Source: Pteria penguin | Lineage: Eukaryota; Mollusca; Bivalvia; Pterioida; Pteriidae | Length of the DNA: 64,000 nt | Direction: 5' to 3' | Assembly (NCBI GenBank): GCA_035048485.1 | Contig: CM068592.1 | Span: forward strand, 42,546,133-42,610,132 | Shown: positions 39,501-49,396 of the stretch, piece by piece | How the letters are laid out: each line of letters begins with the position of its first letter | Position numbering within the stretch: the first letter of the stretch is position 1 | Made by a program: the position numbers and the translations under genes | The notes under the pieces: model-generated | The model's database searches: none | The model's input: only the letters and a program-made list of their open reading frames with translations | What the model was told of the DNA's origin: nothing

Positions 39501-42500
39501 TATATCATAGTGTCCTCCATAGTACATTGTGTATATATCATAGTGTCCTTCATACTACAATGTGTATATATCAAAGTGTCCTCCATACTACATTGTGTAT
39601 ATATTATAGTGTCCTTCATACTACATTGTGTATATATCATAGTGTCCTCCATACTACATTGTGTATATATCATAGTGTCCTTCATATTACATTGTGTATA
39701 TATCATAGTGTCCTCCATACTACATTGTGTATATATCATAGTGTCCTCCATACTACATTGTGTATATATCAAAGTGTCCTTCATACTACATTGTGTATAT
39801 ATCATAGTGTCCTTCATACAACATTGTGTATGTATCATAGTGTCCTTCATACTACATTGTGTATGTATCATAGTGTCCTTCATACTACATTGTGTATATA
39901 TCATAGTGTCCTTCATATTACATTATGTATATATCATAGTGTCCTCCATAGTACATTGTGTATATATTATAGTGTCCTCCATACTACAATGTGTATATAT
40001 CATAGTGTCCTCCATACTACATTGTGTATATATCATAGTGTCCTTCATATTACATTGTGTATATATCATAGTGTCCTCCATACTACATTGTGTATATATC
40101 ATAGTGTCCTCCATACTACATTGTGTATATATTATCATAGTGTCCTCCATACTACATTGTGTATATATCATAGTGTCCTCCATACTACATTGTGTATATC
40201 ATAGTGTACTCCATACTACATTTGTATATATCATAGTGTCCTCCATACTACATTGTGTATATATCATAGTGTACTCCATACTACATTTGTATATATCATA
40301 GTGTCCTCCATACTACATTGTGTATATATCATAGTGTCCTTCATATTACATTATGTATATATCATAGTGTCCTCCATACTACATTGTGTATAGATCATAG
40401 TGTCCTCCATACTACATTGCATATATATCATAGTGTCCTCCATATTACATTGTGTACATATCATAATGTCCTCCATGCTACATTGCATATATATCATAGT
40501 GTCCTCCATATTACATTGTGTACATATCATAATGTCCTCCATGCTACATTGTGTATATATATCATAGTTTCCTGCATACTACATTGTGTATATATCATAG
40601 GGTCCTCCATACTACATTGTATATATATCATAGTGTCCTCCATACTACATTGTGTATATATCATAGGGTCCTCCATACTACATTGTATATATATCATAGT
40701 GTCCTCCATACTACATTGTGTACATATCATAGTGTCCTCCATACTACATTCTGTATATACCATAGTGTCCTCCACACTGCATTGTGTATATATCATAGTG
40801 TCCTCCATACTACATTGTGTATATATCATAGGGTCCTCCATACTACATTGTGTATATATCATAGGGTCCTCCATACTACATTGCATATATATCATAGTGT
40901 CCTCCATACTACATTGTGTACATATCATAGTGTCCTCCATACTACATTGTGTATATACCAAATAGTGTCCTCCACACTACATTGTGTATATATTATCATA
41001 GTGTCCTCCATACTACATTGTGTATATATCATAGTATCCTTCATACTACATTGTGTATATATCATGGTGTCCTCCATGCTACATTGTGTATATATCATAG
41101 TGTCCTCCATGCTACATTATGTATATATCATAGTGTCCTTCATACTACATTGTGTTTATCATAGTGTCCTCCATACTACATTGTGTATATATCATAGTAT
41201 CCTTCATACTACATTGTGTATATATCATGGTGTCCTCCATGCTACATTGTGTATATATCATAGTGTCCTCCATACTACATTATGTATATATCAGTGTCCT
41301 CCATACTACATTTTGTATATATCATAGTTTCCTCCATACTACATTGTGTTTATCATAGTGTCCTCCATACTACATTGTGTATATATCATAGTATCCTTCA
41401 TACTACATTGTGTATATATCATGGTGTCCTCCATGCTACATTGTGTATATATCATAGTGTCCTCCATGCTATATTATGTATATATCATAGTGTCCTCCAT
41501 GCTATATTATGTATATATCATAGTGTCCTCCATACTGCATTGTGTATATATCATAGTGTCCTCCATACTACATTGCATATATATCATAGTGTCCTCCATA
41601 TTACATTGTGTACATATCATAATGTCCTCCATGCTACATTGTGTATATATATCATAGTTTCCTCCATACTACATTGTGTATATATCATAGTGTCCTCCAT
41701 ACTACATTGTATATATATCATAGTGTCCTCCATACTACATTGTGTATATATCATAGGGTCCTCCATACTACATTGTATATATATCATAGTGTCCTCCATA
41801 CTACATTGTGTACATATCATAGTTTCCTCCATACTACATTCTGTATATACCATAGTGTCCTCCACACTGCATTGTGTATATATCATAGTGTCCTCCATAC
41901 TACATTGTGTATATATCATAGGGTCCTCCATACTACATTGTGTATATATCATAGGGTCCTCCATACTACATTGTATATATATCATAGTGTCCTCCATACT
42001 ACATTGTGTACATATCATAGTGTCCTCCATACTACATTGTGTATATACCAAATAGTGTCCTCCACACTACATTGTGTATATATTATCATAGTGTCCTCCA
42101 TACTACATTGTGTATATATCATAGTGTCCTCCATACTACATTGTGTATATATCATAGTGTCCTCCATACTACATTGTGTATATACTATAGTGTCCTCCAT
42201 ACTACATTGTGTATATATCATAGTGTCCTTCATACTACATTATGTATATATCATAGTGTCCTCCATACTACATTGTGTATATATCATAGTGTCCTCCATA
42301 CTACATTATGTATATATCATAGTGTCCTCCATACTACTTTGTGTATATATCATAGTGTCCTCCATACTACATTGCGTATGTATCATAGTGTCCTCCATAC
42401 TACATTGTGTATATATCATAGTATCCTTCATACTACATTGTGTATATATCATGGTGTCCTCCATGCTACATTGTGTATATATCATAGTGTCCTCCATACT

Positions 42501-45500
42501 ACATTGCGTATGTATCATAGTGTCCTCCATACTACATTGTGTATATATCATAGTATCCTTCATACTACATTGTGTATATATCATGGTGTCCTCCATGCTA
42601 CATTGTGTATATATCATAGTGTCCTCCATGCTACATTATGTATATATCATAGTGTCCTTCATACTACATTGTGTTTATCATAGTGTCCTCCATACTACAT
42701 TGTGTATATATCATAGTATCCTTCATACTACATTGTGTATATATCATGGTGTCCTCCATGCTACATTGTGTATATATCATAGTGTCCTCCATACTACATT
42801 ATGTATATATCAGTGTCCTCCATACTACATTGTGTATATATCATAGTGTCCTCCATACTACATTGTGTTTATCATAGTGTCCTCCATACTATATTGTGTA
42901 TATATCATAGTATCCTTCATACTACATTGTGTATATATCATGGTGTCCTCCATGCTACATTGTGTATATATCATAGTGTCCTCCATGCTATATTATGTAT
43001 ATATCATAGTGTCCTCCATGCTATATTATGTATATATCATAGTGTCCTCCATGCTACATTGTGTATATATCATAGTGTCCTCCATGCTACATTATGTATA
43101 TATCATAGTGTCCTCCATACTACATTGTGTATATATCATAGTGTCCTCCATACTACATTGTGTTTATCATAGTGTCCTCTATACTACATTGTGTATATAC
43201 CGTAGTGTCCTCCATACTACATTGTGTATATAGCATAGTATCCTTCATACTACATTGTGTATATATCATAGTGTCCTCCATTCTACATTGTGTTTATCAT
43301 AGTGTCCTCTATACTACTTTGTGTACATATCATAGAGTCCTCCATACTACATTGTGTTTATTATAGTGTCCTCTATACTACATTGTGTATATACCATGGT
43401 GTTCTCCATACTACATTGTGTATATATCATAGTATCCTTCATACTACATTATGTATATATCATAGTGTCCTCCATGCTACATTGTGTATATATCATAGTG
43501 TCCTCCATACTACATTGTGTATATATCATAGTGTCCTCCATACTACATTGTGTACATATCATAGTGTCCTCCATACTACATTGTGTATATATCATGGTGT
43601 CCTCCATACTACATTGTGTTTATCATAGAGTCCTCCATGCTACATTGTGTATATGTCATAGTGTCCTCCATGCTACATTGTGTATATATCATAGTGTCCT
43701 CCATGCTACATTATGTATATATCATAGTGTCCTCCATACTACATTGTGTATATATCATAGTGTCCTCCATACTACATTGTGTTTATCATAGTGTCCTCTA
43801 TACTACATTGTGTATATATCATAGTGTCCTCCATACTACATTGTGTATATATCATAGTGTCCTCCATGCTACATTATGTATATATCATAGTGTCCTCCAT
43901 ACTACATTGTGTATATATCATAGTGTCCTCCATACTACATTGTGTTTATCATAGTGTCCTCTATACTACATTGTGTATATGTCATAGTGTCCTCCATACT
44001 ACATTGTGTATATATCATAGTGTCCTCTATACTACATTGTGTATATATCATAGAGTCCTCCATACTACATTCTGTAGGGGTTGGACTTTTCCCTATACAT
44101 GTATATGGTATCATGTAATTGAAGCTTCATTTCTGACTGTTTGGTAAATTTAGTTTATTTTTTTAACAGACAACTGGTCATACCACAAAGTCTCTGTTGA
44201 TGAAAGATTTGAAATGGGAGGAGGAAAGGGCATCCAGGGCATTGGTGAGCTTCAGTTTTCATTACATTTCATTTTGATAGCTCGATATCTCAATCTGATT
44301 AAAACCATATCTTTATTCCGCTTCTCTATTTGTTCCATTGTGGATAAAGATCTGGCAAAACTTGGTAAAAGGTCATGTTCTGGTGAACTTAGATGACGTT
44401 TCAGTCACTGAAACCTTTATTTCCCATAGCCAATCACTGACTCGGCTAGGCACATGATAGCGACGCAATATGTAACAAACACTGTTCAAAAACTACCTTG
44501 TGGGTCACGCATGCTGTGGATGTTAATTTCATTCCTAGGAATTTGTAGGCGATCCACTGATTTGCTGAAAACCAGAACATGACCCCTTACAGAGTTTCGC
44601 CAGATCTTTATCCATAATGGGACAAATAGAGAAGCGGAATAATAATATGGTTTTAATAAAATTGCTCGATATCTAAGCTAACCAGGAGTTCAGATTTGAA
44701 TACAGACATGATTCTGATCAGCTTTAAGCCTATTTCAGCTTTTTAGGTGCAAGAAAATTTTGTCAAAATGTTCCGAATTTAGTTGGAAATATACTGTATC
44801 TAGGTGGACCTTTATGGGCCCTTCAAGATCAAAGGTGGGACCATGTGCCCTGAAGTTGAAAAACTGTATCCTAGTGGACTTTTGTGGACCCCTGGAGACC
44901 ATTTACCTTGAGGGAGTCAGATCATAGCATAGTGGATATTCATGATTCCACCTCTGATCTTTAGGGATCCAGGAATGTCCACAATGATACAGTTCTTCCC
45001 CTTCAGAGCACATGGTCCCACTTCTGATCTTAAGGGGTCCATGAATGAACACCATGATAGAGCTCTACCACTTCAGGGTACATGTTCCTGTCTCTAAACC
45101 TGAGGGGTCCATGGATGTCCACCATGATAGAGTTCTACCACTTCAGGGTACATGCTCCTGTCTCTGATCCTGAGGGGTCCATGGATGTCCACCATGATAG
45201 AGTTCTACCACTTCAGGGTACATGATCCCGCATCTGGTCTTGACGGGTCCAAGAATGTTCACCATGATAGAGTTCTACCACTTCGGTGGTACATGTTCCT
45301 GTCTCTGATCCTGAGGGGTCCATGGATGACTGCCATGATAGAGTTTTATCACTTCAGGGTACATGTTCCTGTCTCTGATCCTGAGGGGTCCATGGATGTC
45401 CACCATGATACAGTTTCACTTAATATTTCTGAGTTTGATAAAACATACAATATAAACTAAGGTAACTTCAATGCAATGTGAAATCTTGTTTTCTTGAAAT

Positions 45501-46283
45501 TGAAGCCATATTCATTATTTATGATGGTTATTTATGCTGGTTATTTACGCAGGTTCTTTATACTGGTTATTTACACTGGTTATTTATGCTGGTTATTTAC
45601 ACTGGTCATTTATGCTGGTTATTTACACTGGTTATTTATGCTAGTTATTTACACTGGTTATTTATGCTGGTCATTTTTGGATTATTAGTTTCCCAACCAT
45701 ACAGAATAAGAAACTACAATTGTGTACCTTGATTAAACCACTTGAATGATCACTTTTGAAATATTTAAAATCAGATAGAATCTATGAGTCATAAAATCTT
45801 TCACATAATAGATATGCTACTGCTTGCATTGTGATGTGAGCTATTGAGGCCCATTCAGGAGTCTTTCTTTGATTTTCATGAATATCAAGTAGGAAGGTAA
45901 AGTCAATCACAGTGGTATAACTTTATCCAATGAATAATGAAGGTAATTTAATTTTGATATTGCTCAACATCCCATTGTTATATTCCTGTGCAATTCTGGG
46001 GAGCCAGATTGATTAATTTGTAGAGATCAAGAGGTGGGTGTAATCACCTTTACTTGTAAGAGATAGCTATCAGCCTCAGGGGAGTCAAAGGATTTGTTTT
46101 TATTCAGTTGGTATACAGTTACTCAAACTTGGCCAGAAATCAGCAAAATGAATACTTATCAATATTCATTAATTTCAGAACTTTATGATCAAGGAAGGCT
46201 TAGTCTGGGTAGATGATCAAGCACCTGTTGAGAGAGAGTACTGGTTTCCTAGCTTCTTCCCCGATATGGCAGCGGCATCATGA
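18474..46283 (+). CDS. SNF8: ESCRT-II subunit SNF8/VPS22/EAP30, complete 8-exon gene
   Basis: ESCRT-II component that works with VPS25 and VPS36 on endosomes to sort ubiquitinated cargo into multivesicular bodies. Exons: 18474-18527, 23631-23681, 25332-25470, 26617-26721, 26946-27018, 37307-37448, 44170-44244, 46179-46283. The joined frame is 744 nt, 247 residues; the human protein has 258. Family landmarks are MNRRKAGIGAI at the N-terminus, [40 protein letters not shown], the first winged-helix region DDLLRAIKKLKVLG with VQSVPGEL, and the second with LKWEEERASRAL and KEGLVWVDDQAP. Splice borders are GT-AG; the exon 5 acceptor ends in AAG and the exon 1 donor is GTTACT, both weaker than usual. 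The gene spans 27.8 kb because its introns are packed with minisatellites and transposons. The C-terminus is shorter than in human. Confidence 0.95.
18528..19546. other. SNF8 intron 1, first part
   Basis: AT-rich non-coding sequence. No repeat family, RNA gene or extra exon is recognised. Confidence 0.5.
19547..19652. repeat. Foldback sequence with arms of about 52 bp
   Basis: The arms share GTCAACAG(C)TGATTTGTTGGACCC in inverted orientation around the tip GATGAACAGTTCATC, with about 85% pairing. Related words (GGTCAACAG, GGTCCAACAG) recur at 19865-19960, so it may be one end of a larger element. Confidence 0.7.
20498..20575 (+). mobile_element. 5'-truncated retroelement end
   Basis: TATTTATATTCATGTATTGT and the following bases to the T-run at 20561 are almost identical to 36922-36994, the 3' end of the retroelement remnant in SNF8 intron 5. 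This fits a severely truncated insertion. Confidence 0.65.
20916..20998. repeat. Perfect 16-bp inverted repeat
   Basis: CACAGAGCCCTGATAC at 20916-20931 is exactly complementary to 20983-20998 around a 51-bp loop. Nature unknown. The flanks 20576-20915 and 20999-21774 show nothing else. Confidence 0.6.
21775..22565 (-). mobile_element. LINE ORF2 remnant (reverse transcriptase C-terminal region)
   Basis: Minus-strand reading gives FHPEKCVVIQVSS, SKYLGVTISSNLKWNERID, ANRTLGFLKRNLRGC and IVRPTLEYTASRSGP. Further down, in other frames, come YFPRTIRDCNKLP-type residues. These are hallmarks of the end of jockey/CR1/L2-like LINE ORF2 (SKYLGV, FLKRNL, VRPTLEYA). Frameshifts and stops, including one right after SGPSH, mark it as a dead fragment. 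Confidence 0.8.
23097..23445. repeat. 17-bp based minisatellite
   Basis: Alternating AGACCAGTTACCAGCTA and AGACCAGTTAGCTGCTA units, about 20 in all, ending 185 bp before SNF8 exon 2. The stretch 22566-23096 holds nothing recognised. Confidence 0.9.
23631..23681 (+). CDS. SNF8: SNF8 exon 2 (residues 19-35)
   Basis: A 51-nt exon encoding AKFKDKGTAIAEDKFTQ between acceptor GATTTGTAG and donor GTAGGA. It matches the AKYKERGTVLAEDQLAQ segment of human SNF8. Confidence 0.9.
23852..24128 (+). mobile_element. Complete tRNA-derived SINE, 11-bp target duplication
   Basis: The tRNA-like head has A box TGGCCTAATGG and B box GGTTCGAGTCC. Next comes a core with GATGAGACAGTAAAAACCG and TTCCTCACTGCTTCGGGTGG, and an (AATC)n tail. 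CAAACAATACA flanks it at 23840-23850 and 24129-24139, proving retroposition. Confidence 0.9.
24492..24767 (+). mobile_element. Complete tRNA-derived SINE, 13-bp target duplication
   Basis: Same family as the copy at 23852: A box TGGCCTAGAAG, B box GGTTCAAGTCC, shared core and AATCAATC tail. ATATATCTTATCA is duplicated at 24479-24491 and 24768-24780. The two copies differ by scattered substitutions, so they are independent insertions. Confidence 0.92.
24790..25060. repeat. About 31-bp minisatellite
   Basis: Eight or nine units based on AATTGTCTAAAATCCAGTTA plus ATCCCAGTCTG, in SNF8 intron 2. Confidence 0.85.
25332..25470 (+). CDS. SNF8: SNF8 exon 3 (residues 36-81)
   Basis: Acceptor TGTTTCCAG, donor GTAAGTATT. 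It encodes MTKQMDMFKINLEDFASKHK and then a segment with [13 protein letters not shown] and IGVDPLA. The last part of the exon and its donor are repeated twice more downstream at exact 47-bp intervals. Confidence 0.95.
25424..25575 (+). repeat. 47-bp triplication of the SNF8 exon 3 end and donor
   Basis: The unit runs from TGTGTGCATCAATAGGGGTG through GATCCATTGGCAT and the donor GTAAGTATT. Donors start at 25471, 25518 and 25565, exactly 47 bp apart. Only the first is predicted to be used; the next codons (TGT AAG TAT TAA) would stop translation. Confidence 0.95.
25925..26420. repeat. 42-43-bp minisatellite in SNF8 intron 3
   Basis: About 12 units containing GAGATCTGTAGTTTTCTCTG and GGTACTGCAGTTTCCTGCC. 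A 192-codon minus-strand open frame over it is a product of the repeat. Confidence 0.9.
26617..26721 (+). CDS. SNF8: SNF8 exon 4 (residues 82-116)
   Basis: Acceptor CATTTTCAG, donor GTACGT. It encodes [20 protein letters not shown], the most conserved block of the EAP30 family, followed by QIIEVCLAASHRNG. Confidence 0.96.
26946..27018 (+). CDS. SNF8: SNF8 exon 5 (residues 117-140)
   Basis: Encodes LIGIEELRDKVMKSRGKK and SQEVS. The acceptor is the less common AAG after a T-rich tract; the donor is GTAAGT. The phase (2 nt in, 2 nt out) joins exons 4 and 6. The next intron, about 10.3 kb, is the largest in the gene. Confidence 0.9.
27095..29690. repeat. 47-bp minisatellite, about 55 copies
   Basis: The unit contains CAGTACAATACTATATCACT and ACATTGCTCTGTGATGAGAT. 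ATAGTAT and ATACTAT within and between units can pair. A variant (CATTGATCTGTGATGAAG) recurs at about 27503 and 28583, revealing a block duplication of about 1.08 kb. Confidence 0.93.
29715..32110. repeat. 62-63-bp minisatellite, about 38 copies
   Basis: The unit contains CACATTCACACTGACAGTGG, ACATATCTCTAGAGTATAGA and TATAACATGCAGTAAACACT. It includes the palindrome CTCTAGAG. The array is split by a transposon at 32113 and ends near 32590. Confidence 0.93.
32113..32535 (-). mobile_element. 423-bp Tc1/mariner-type deletion derivative inside a minisatellite
   Basis: Inverted ends start CACTACCCTCCATAAATAAG at the left and, complemented, CACTATCCTCCATAAGTAAG at the right. Both are flanked by TA. 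Removing it restores the minisatellite text GAGTATAGATATAAC. The minus strand within it (about 32350-32430) reads ARRCRTLVKSMRKSIQAVIR, then AR, a stop and GYTKY, resembling the C-terminus of Tc1-like transposases. It is non-autonomous. Confidence 0.85.
32730..34789. repeat. 42-bp minisatellite with a 16-bp palindrome, about 49 copies
   Basis: The unit contains TACATGTTAACATGTA, a perfect palindrome, then CAGATGGGTGCAGTCCTAAC and ATAACA. As 42 is 14 codons, one frame stays open for 673 codons (repeating MLTCTDGCSPNITY) and minus-strand frames also stay open. With no splice context or start signal, and an intronic position, it is treated as non-coding. Confidence 0.93.
35052..35350. mobile_element. 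299-bp MITE with long inverted ends and 10-bp target duplication
   Basis: ACCCCTCATT is duplicated at 35042-35051 and 35351-35360. Both ends start CAATCTCT and stay complementary for about 100 bp, including ACGCTACTCTC and GATTCTTGTAAAACT. The long ends and 9-10-bp duplication suggest a Mutator-like origin. Confidence 0.8.
35925..36994 (+). mobile_element. Retroelement remnant with reverse-transcriptase C-terminal coding
   Basis: Plus-strand reading gives REDFGFPIVNFPYLDGNVPR, LPSYGIYISQLVRFVRGC, an in-frame TAG after LTQGYR, then LRKTFGKFFRSYSELLSKFG, HPNFYSDLVYKLRKVKG and CCTLTNRAVGTI. I recall this block (PSYGVYISQLVRF, FYGDLVYKLR) as the end of reverse-transcriptase ORFs of repeated elements in marine invertebrates. 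The exact class is not settled. Its 3' end recurs at 20498. Confidence 0.7.
37307..37448 (+). CDS. SNF8: SNF8 exon 6 (residues 141-188)
   Basis: Acceptor TGTTTTACAG, donor GTAAAT. It encodes DDLLRAIKKLKVLGNGFTVI, then a segment with TYMVQSVPGELTMDHT, ending LLQQAQ. The exon end AAGCACAG and its donor are the first copy of the 35-bp minisatellite that follows without a gap. Confidence 0.95.
37439..38430 (+). repeat. 35-bp array of SNF8 exon 6 splice donors, about 25 copies
   Basis: Units run AAGCACAG, GTAAATTCATGATAGCCCCA and CCAAAG. The first is the true exon 6 end and donor; about 24 more follow, mostly with CAG|GTAAAT. One at 37973 is the perfect consensus CAG|GTAAGT. Copies become more diverged with distance from the exon. 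Reading on from the real exon meets TGA within four codons. Confidence 0.95.
38441..39100. other. SNF8 intron 6 spacer
   Basis: AT-rich sequence between two arrays, with no recognised element. Confidence 0.5.
39110..44078. repeat. 33-bp minisatellite, about 150 copies
   Basis: The unit contains TCATAGTGTCCTCCATACTA and CATTGTGTATATA. It fills most of SNF8 intron 6 and ends about 90 bp before exon 7. Frames on both strands stay open for up to 419 codons because 33 is a multiple of three. Large internal duplications are visible, for example 40555-40980 against 41640-42060. Confidence 0.95.
44170..44244 (+). CDS. SNF8: SNF8 exon 7 (residues 189-213)
   Basis: Acceptor TTTTTTTAACAG, donor GTGAGC. 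It encodes TTGHTTKSLLMKDLKWEEER and then ASRAL, matching the second winged-helix region (LKWETERARQVL in human). It is exactly 25 codons in phase 0. Confidence 0.92.
44291..44664. mobile_element. 374-bp foldback MITE in SNF8 intron 7, 10-bp target duplication
   Basis: CTCGATATCT is duplicated at 44281-44290 and 44665-44674. The ends start CAATCTGATTAAAACC and, complemented, CAATTTTATTAAAACC. Arms of about 110 bp share TTATTCCGCTTCTCTATTTG and GATAAAGATCTGGC. It lies 46 bp inside the intron. Confidence 0.85.
44870..45420. repeat. 70-bp minisatellite
   Basis: About eight units with GAGGGGTCCATGGATGTCCA, CCATGATAGAGTTCTACCAC and TTCAGGGTACATG. The 70-bp spacing is clear at 44971, 45041, 45111 and 45181. 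Earlier copies from 44800 are more diverged. Confidence 0.88.
45530..45680. repeat. 24-bp (12+12) tandem repeat
   Basis: Alternating GGTTATTTATGCT and GGTTATTTACACT. The rest of intron 7 (45690-46178) shows nothing. Confidence 0.88.
46179..46283 (+). CDS. SNF8: SNF8 exon 8 (residues 214-247, stop)
   Basis: Acceptor TTAATTTCAG. It encodes NFMIKEGLVWVDDQAPVERE, then YWFPSFFPDMAAAS and a TGA stop at 46281-46283. It aligns with LLKEGLAWLDLQAPGEAHYWLP of human SNF8 and lacks the longer human acidic tail. Confidence 0.93.
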   Translation, partial: NFMIKEGLVWVDDQAPVEREYWFPSFFPDMAAAS

Positions 46284-47139
46284 AGTGTAATACCCTTTAA
46301 TGTTATGGGCAGAACTTGAGCAGATATCATGACTTTATCATCAACATTTTGCATATGCTGATATTTATGAAGAATTAACATTTGTGAATTTTATAACAGT
46401 TTGTTTTTGATATGTATATCAAACATATCTTGCTTGCTTGGTTTTAAACTTTTAAGATTTTTCACTGGAGGTAATAACCATGCATTCTTCAGTATCCAAC
46501 ATACTGTCAAGCTGTGGGTATGTGGGCAATAAGACATCATGTCCTTAGACTGTCTTTGGATTTGACTTTCGTTGTGATCTCAAATCTAGACAGACTAGCA
46601 CCTGCATTCTTGAGATAACTAACCTGATTTACTAAGCAGCACATGCTATATATTTAAATATTATATGTCCTACTACTTTGTATTATGTATGCTTTCAGTA
46701 AATTGATGAAAATTGATAAAAGAAATAATGTTGTTGTTTTGTATCATAAAAATGTATACATACATACATATATATGAGGGGGGGGAGTTGAGGGTTGAGG
46801 GTTAATGATATAAGTATGTCCACTACACTTCTGTTCATTCTGTTTCATTTTCATTAATGATAATGGTGGAATTTGATCAGTTGGCTTTATGGAGCCAAAT
46901 TCTTAATTTGAGGAAGGCATATATCAATAGAAATTCAAAGGGACTTGGAAATAATATTGCATTGGTCAGGTTACCCTGAACAGGAGTAAATATATTTCTT
47001 AGAATAGCATTCATTTTATATATGTTGGCTGTAGACTCTTGTCACTGTATTCAAGATAGTTCAACCTTTGAATGCAGACTTTCATTAAGTGCAATATTTT
47101 GCTTAAAAGTACCATACTCAGTACATTATTGAATCGAGG
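46284..47139. other. SNF8 3' UTR and downstream flank
   Basis: AT-rich. It contains the possible GATAAA signal and a short G-run near 46790. No other gene feature is seen. Confidence 0.5.
46715..46720 (+). other. Possible SNF8 poly(A) signal (GATAAA variant)
   Basis: GATAAA about 430 bp after the SNF8 stop is followed within 10-25 bp by a GT-rich tract (TGTTGTTGTTTTGT), a layout fitting cleavage and polyadenylation. A canonical AATAAA was not found in the first 500 bp. Confidence 0.25.
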
Positions 47140-47665
47140 GCTAATATTTTGCCTTGTCTATCGTGACATGGGACCCACATGAAGAAATAAGGGATCTTTT
47201 ATGTGCCTTGTCTATCTTGACATTGAACCTACATGAAGAAATAAAGGATCTTTTACTTGACGTAGTGTTTACCTTGACATAGGACCAACCTGAAGCAGTG
47301 AGGGATCTTTTACCTGTCATGTCTACTTTGACATGAGAGACCCACCTGAAGCAGTGAGGGATCTTTTACCTGCAGTGTCTACCTTGACATGGGACCCACC
47401 TGAAGCAGTGAGGGATCTTTTACCTGCCATATATACCTTGACATGGGACCCACCTGAAGCAGTGAGGGATCTTTTACCTGACAATCTACCTTGACATGGG
47501 ACCCTCCTGAAGAAGGGAGGAATCTTTTACGTGCCATGTCCACCTTAACAATAACTTGTTTTTTATTGTTTCACATTGAGACCTGACACAGATATGTCAC
47601 CGATGGAACTTGAGCTAGAGTCTTCTCAGTATCTTATACCAATTGAGCTACGGTCCACGCATTAA
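47140..47665 (-). mobile_element. SINE whose core is tandemly amplified
   Basis: On the minus strand a tRNA-like head (TAGCTCAATTGG, GCTCAAGTTCC) near 47660-47600 leads to a core. There, units of about 60 bp reading CCATGTCAAGGTAGACATGG and AAAAGATCCCTCACTGCTTC repeat about seven times. The same words occur once in the SINEs at 23852 and 24492 (GATTCCTCACTGCTTCGGGT). Confidence 0.75.
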
Positions 47666-47669
47666 CAAG

Positions 47670-48425
47670 AGCATCGTTGACAACAGACTAGAGCAATGAC
47701 ATCATTGAAAAGAGACAAGAGCAATGACATCATCGACAACAGACAAGAGCAATGACATCATTAACAACAGGCAAGAGCAATGACAGCATTGACAACAGAC
47801 AAGAGCAATGACATCATTGACAACAGACAAGAGCAATGACATCATTGACAACAGACTAGAGCAATGACATCATTGACAACAGACGAGCAATGAGATCATT
47901 GACAACAGACTAGAGCAATGACATTATTGACAACAGACAAGAGCAATGACATCATTGAGAACGGACAAGAGCAATGACATCATTGAGAACAGACAAGAGC
48001 AATGACATCATTGACAACGGACAAGAGCAATGACATCATTGACAACAGACAAGAGCAATGACATCATTGACAAGAGACAAGAGCAATGACATCATTGACA
48101 ACAGACAAGAGCAATGACATCATTGACAACAGGCAAGAGCAATGACAGCATTGACAACAGACAAGAGCAATGACATCATTGACAACAGACTAGAGCAATG
48201 ACATCATTGACAACATACAAGAGCAATGACATCATTGACAACAGACAAGAGCAATGACATCATTGACAACAGAAAAGAGCAATGACATCATTGACAACAG
48301 ACAAGAGCAATGACATCATTGACAACAGACAAGAGCAATGACATCATTGACAACAGACTAGAGCAATGACATCATTGACAACAGACTAGAGCAATGACAT
48401 CATTGACAACAGACTAGAGGTTTAC
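47670..48425. repeat. 28-bp minisatellite, about 27 copies
   Basis: Very regular units of GACAACAGACAAGAGCAATG plus ACATCATT, starting right after the SINE head. 48426-49282 is AT-rich with nothing recognised. Confidence 0.93.
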
Positions 48426-49282
48426 CATCACTGCATACTAAGCTGTAAAGTAAATGACCTGATACCCAGGCACCCAGGAGATGTATTTCCTGCTGGCTAG
48501 CCATTTCTGCTGTGAGGGATTTTACAGTGATGTTTGGGATATGAAATATCAGAAATAAAGGAGAATGAAATTCATTGACCTTAATGGGATATATGTAAAA
48601 TGCCTGTCAAAGTCATGATTGTGAGGAATAAAATTACCAAACGAACGAAGTATGAGTTTATTTCAAAACGAAAATGATCAAATGACAAAAACATGTTATC
48701 AACATCACTTTAAATGACGATATATATAAAGTTAATATGAATCTGAACAGTGAATAGATATTATAATCTGATAGTAACTAATGTGATTTACTATTCCTGT
48801 ACATGTAACATTCATTTTTCTTGTAGTTCACTACATTATTTTTCTTGTATATAATTAGATTTCTGCATTAATCTTTTTATTTATTTATTTTTTCGTGTTT
48901 TAGTATAAGTAAATTCATGTGGACTATAAATGTTGCATTATAAGAATCCACTAAAATTGTCAACAGTATTAAAGAAGTACAATGTATTATATGAAACCTA
49001 TGTAAGGTTATGCACAATTTGTTTTCATGTTGAATTTTTCTTGATATTTTTTTTCAAGTATACACAAGTATAGCTAGATATATACATTATGAACGGACAG
49101 AGGAATAAGTATGTAGATCTATGCTAACTCATCATTCATGTCTTTGTGCAATAAGGAAAAGTCGATGAAATAAAAAGACTACAAAATATATGTAAGTAAG
49201 TACAATAAACTGACAATGCTCATGAACATTTGTGGATAGTTTTTTTTTCAATTCTACATACATTTTAAGAGAAATAGTGACT

Positions 49283-49396
49283 TTATTGAATGAAGAAATT
49301 ACGTAATGTCACATCATCTATAACGTCTTTTGTGACGTAATCAAATTCGTGATATGTGTTGTTATTTCCACTTTCCCCTGTGTCCTTAGCGTCTTC
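49283..49396 (-). CDS. Candidate terminal exon of an unrecognised gene
   Basis: After acceptor CCATTTTACAG an open frame of 37 codons encodes EDAKDTGESGNNNTYHEFDY and then VTKDVIDDVTLRNFFIQ, with a TAA stop. The acidic, repeat-free composition looks coding. The stop overlaps an AATAAA. I do not recognise the protein, and its phase does not fit the candidate exon at 53222 directly. It could be chance. Confidence 0.3.
   Translation of the reverse strand, partial: EDAKDTGESGNNNTYHEFDYVTKDVIDDVTLRNFFIQ

Noticed and set aside
39042..43954. Many overlapping open frames of 60-419 codons on both strands.
   Set aside because: Products of a stop-free 33-bp repeat. Frames on opposite strands cover the same bases and no unique coding sequence is attached.
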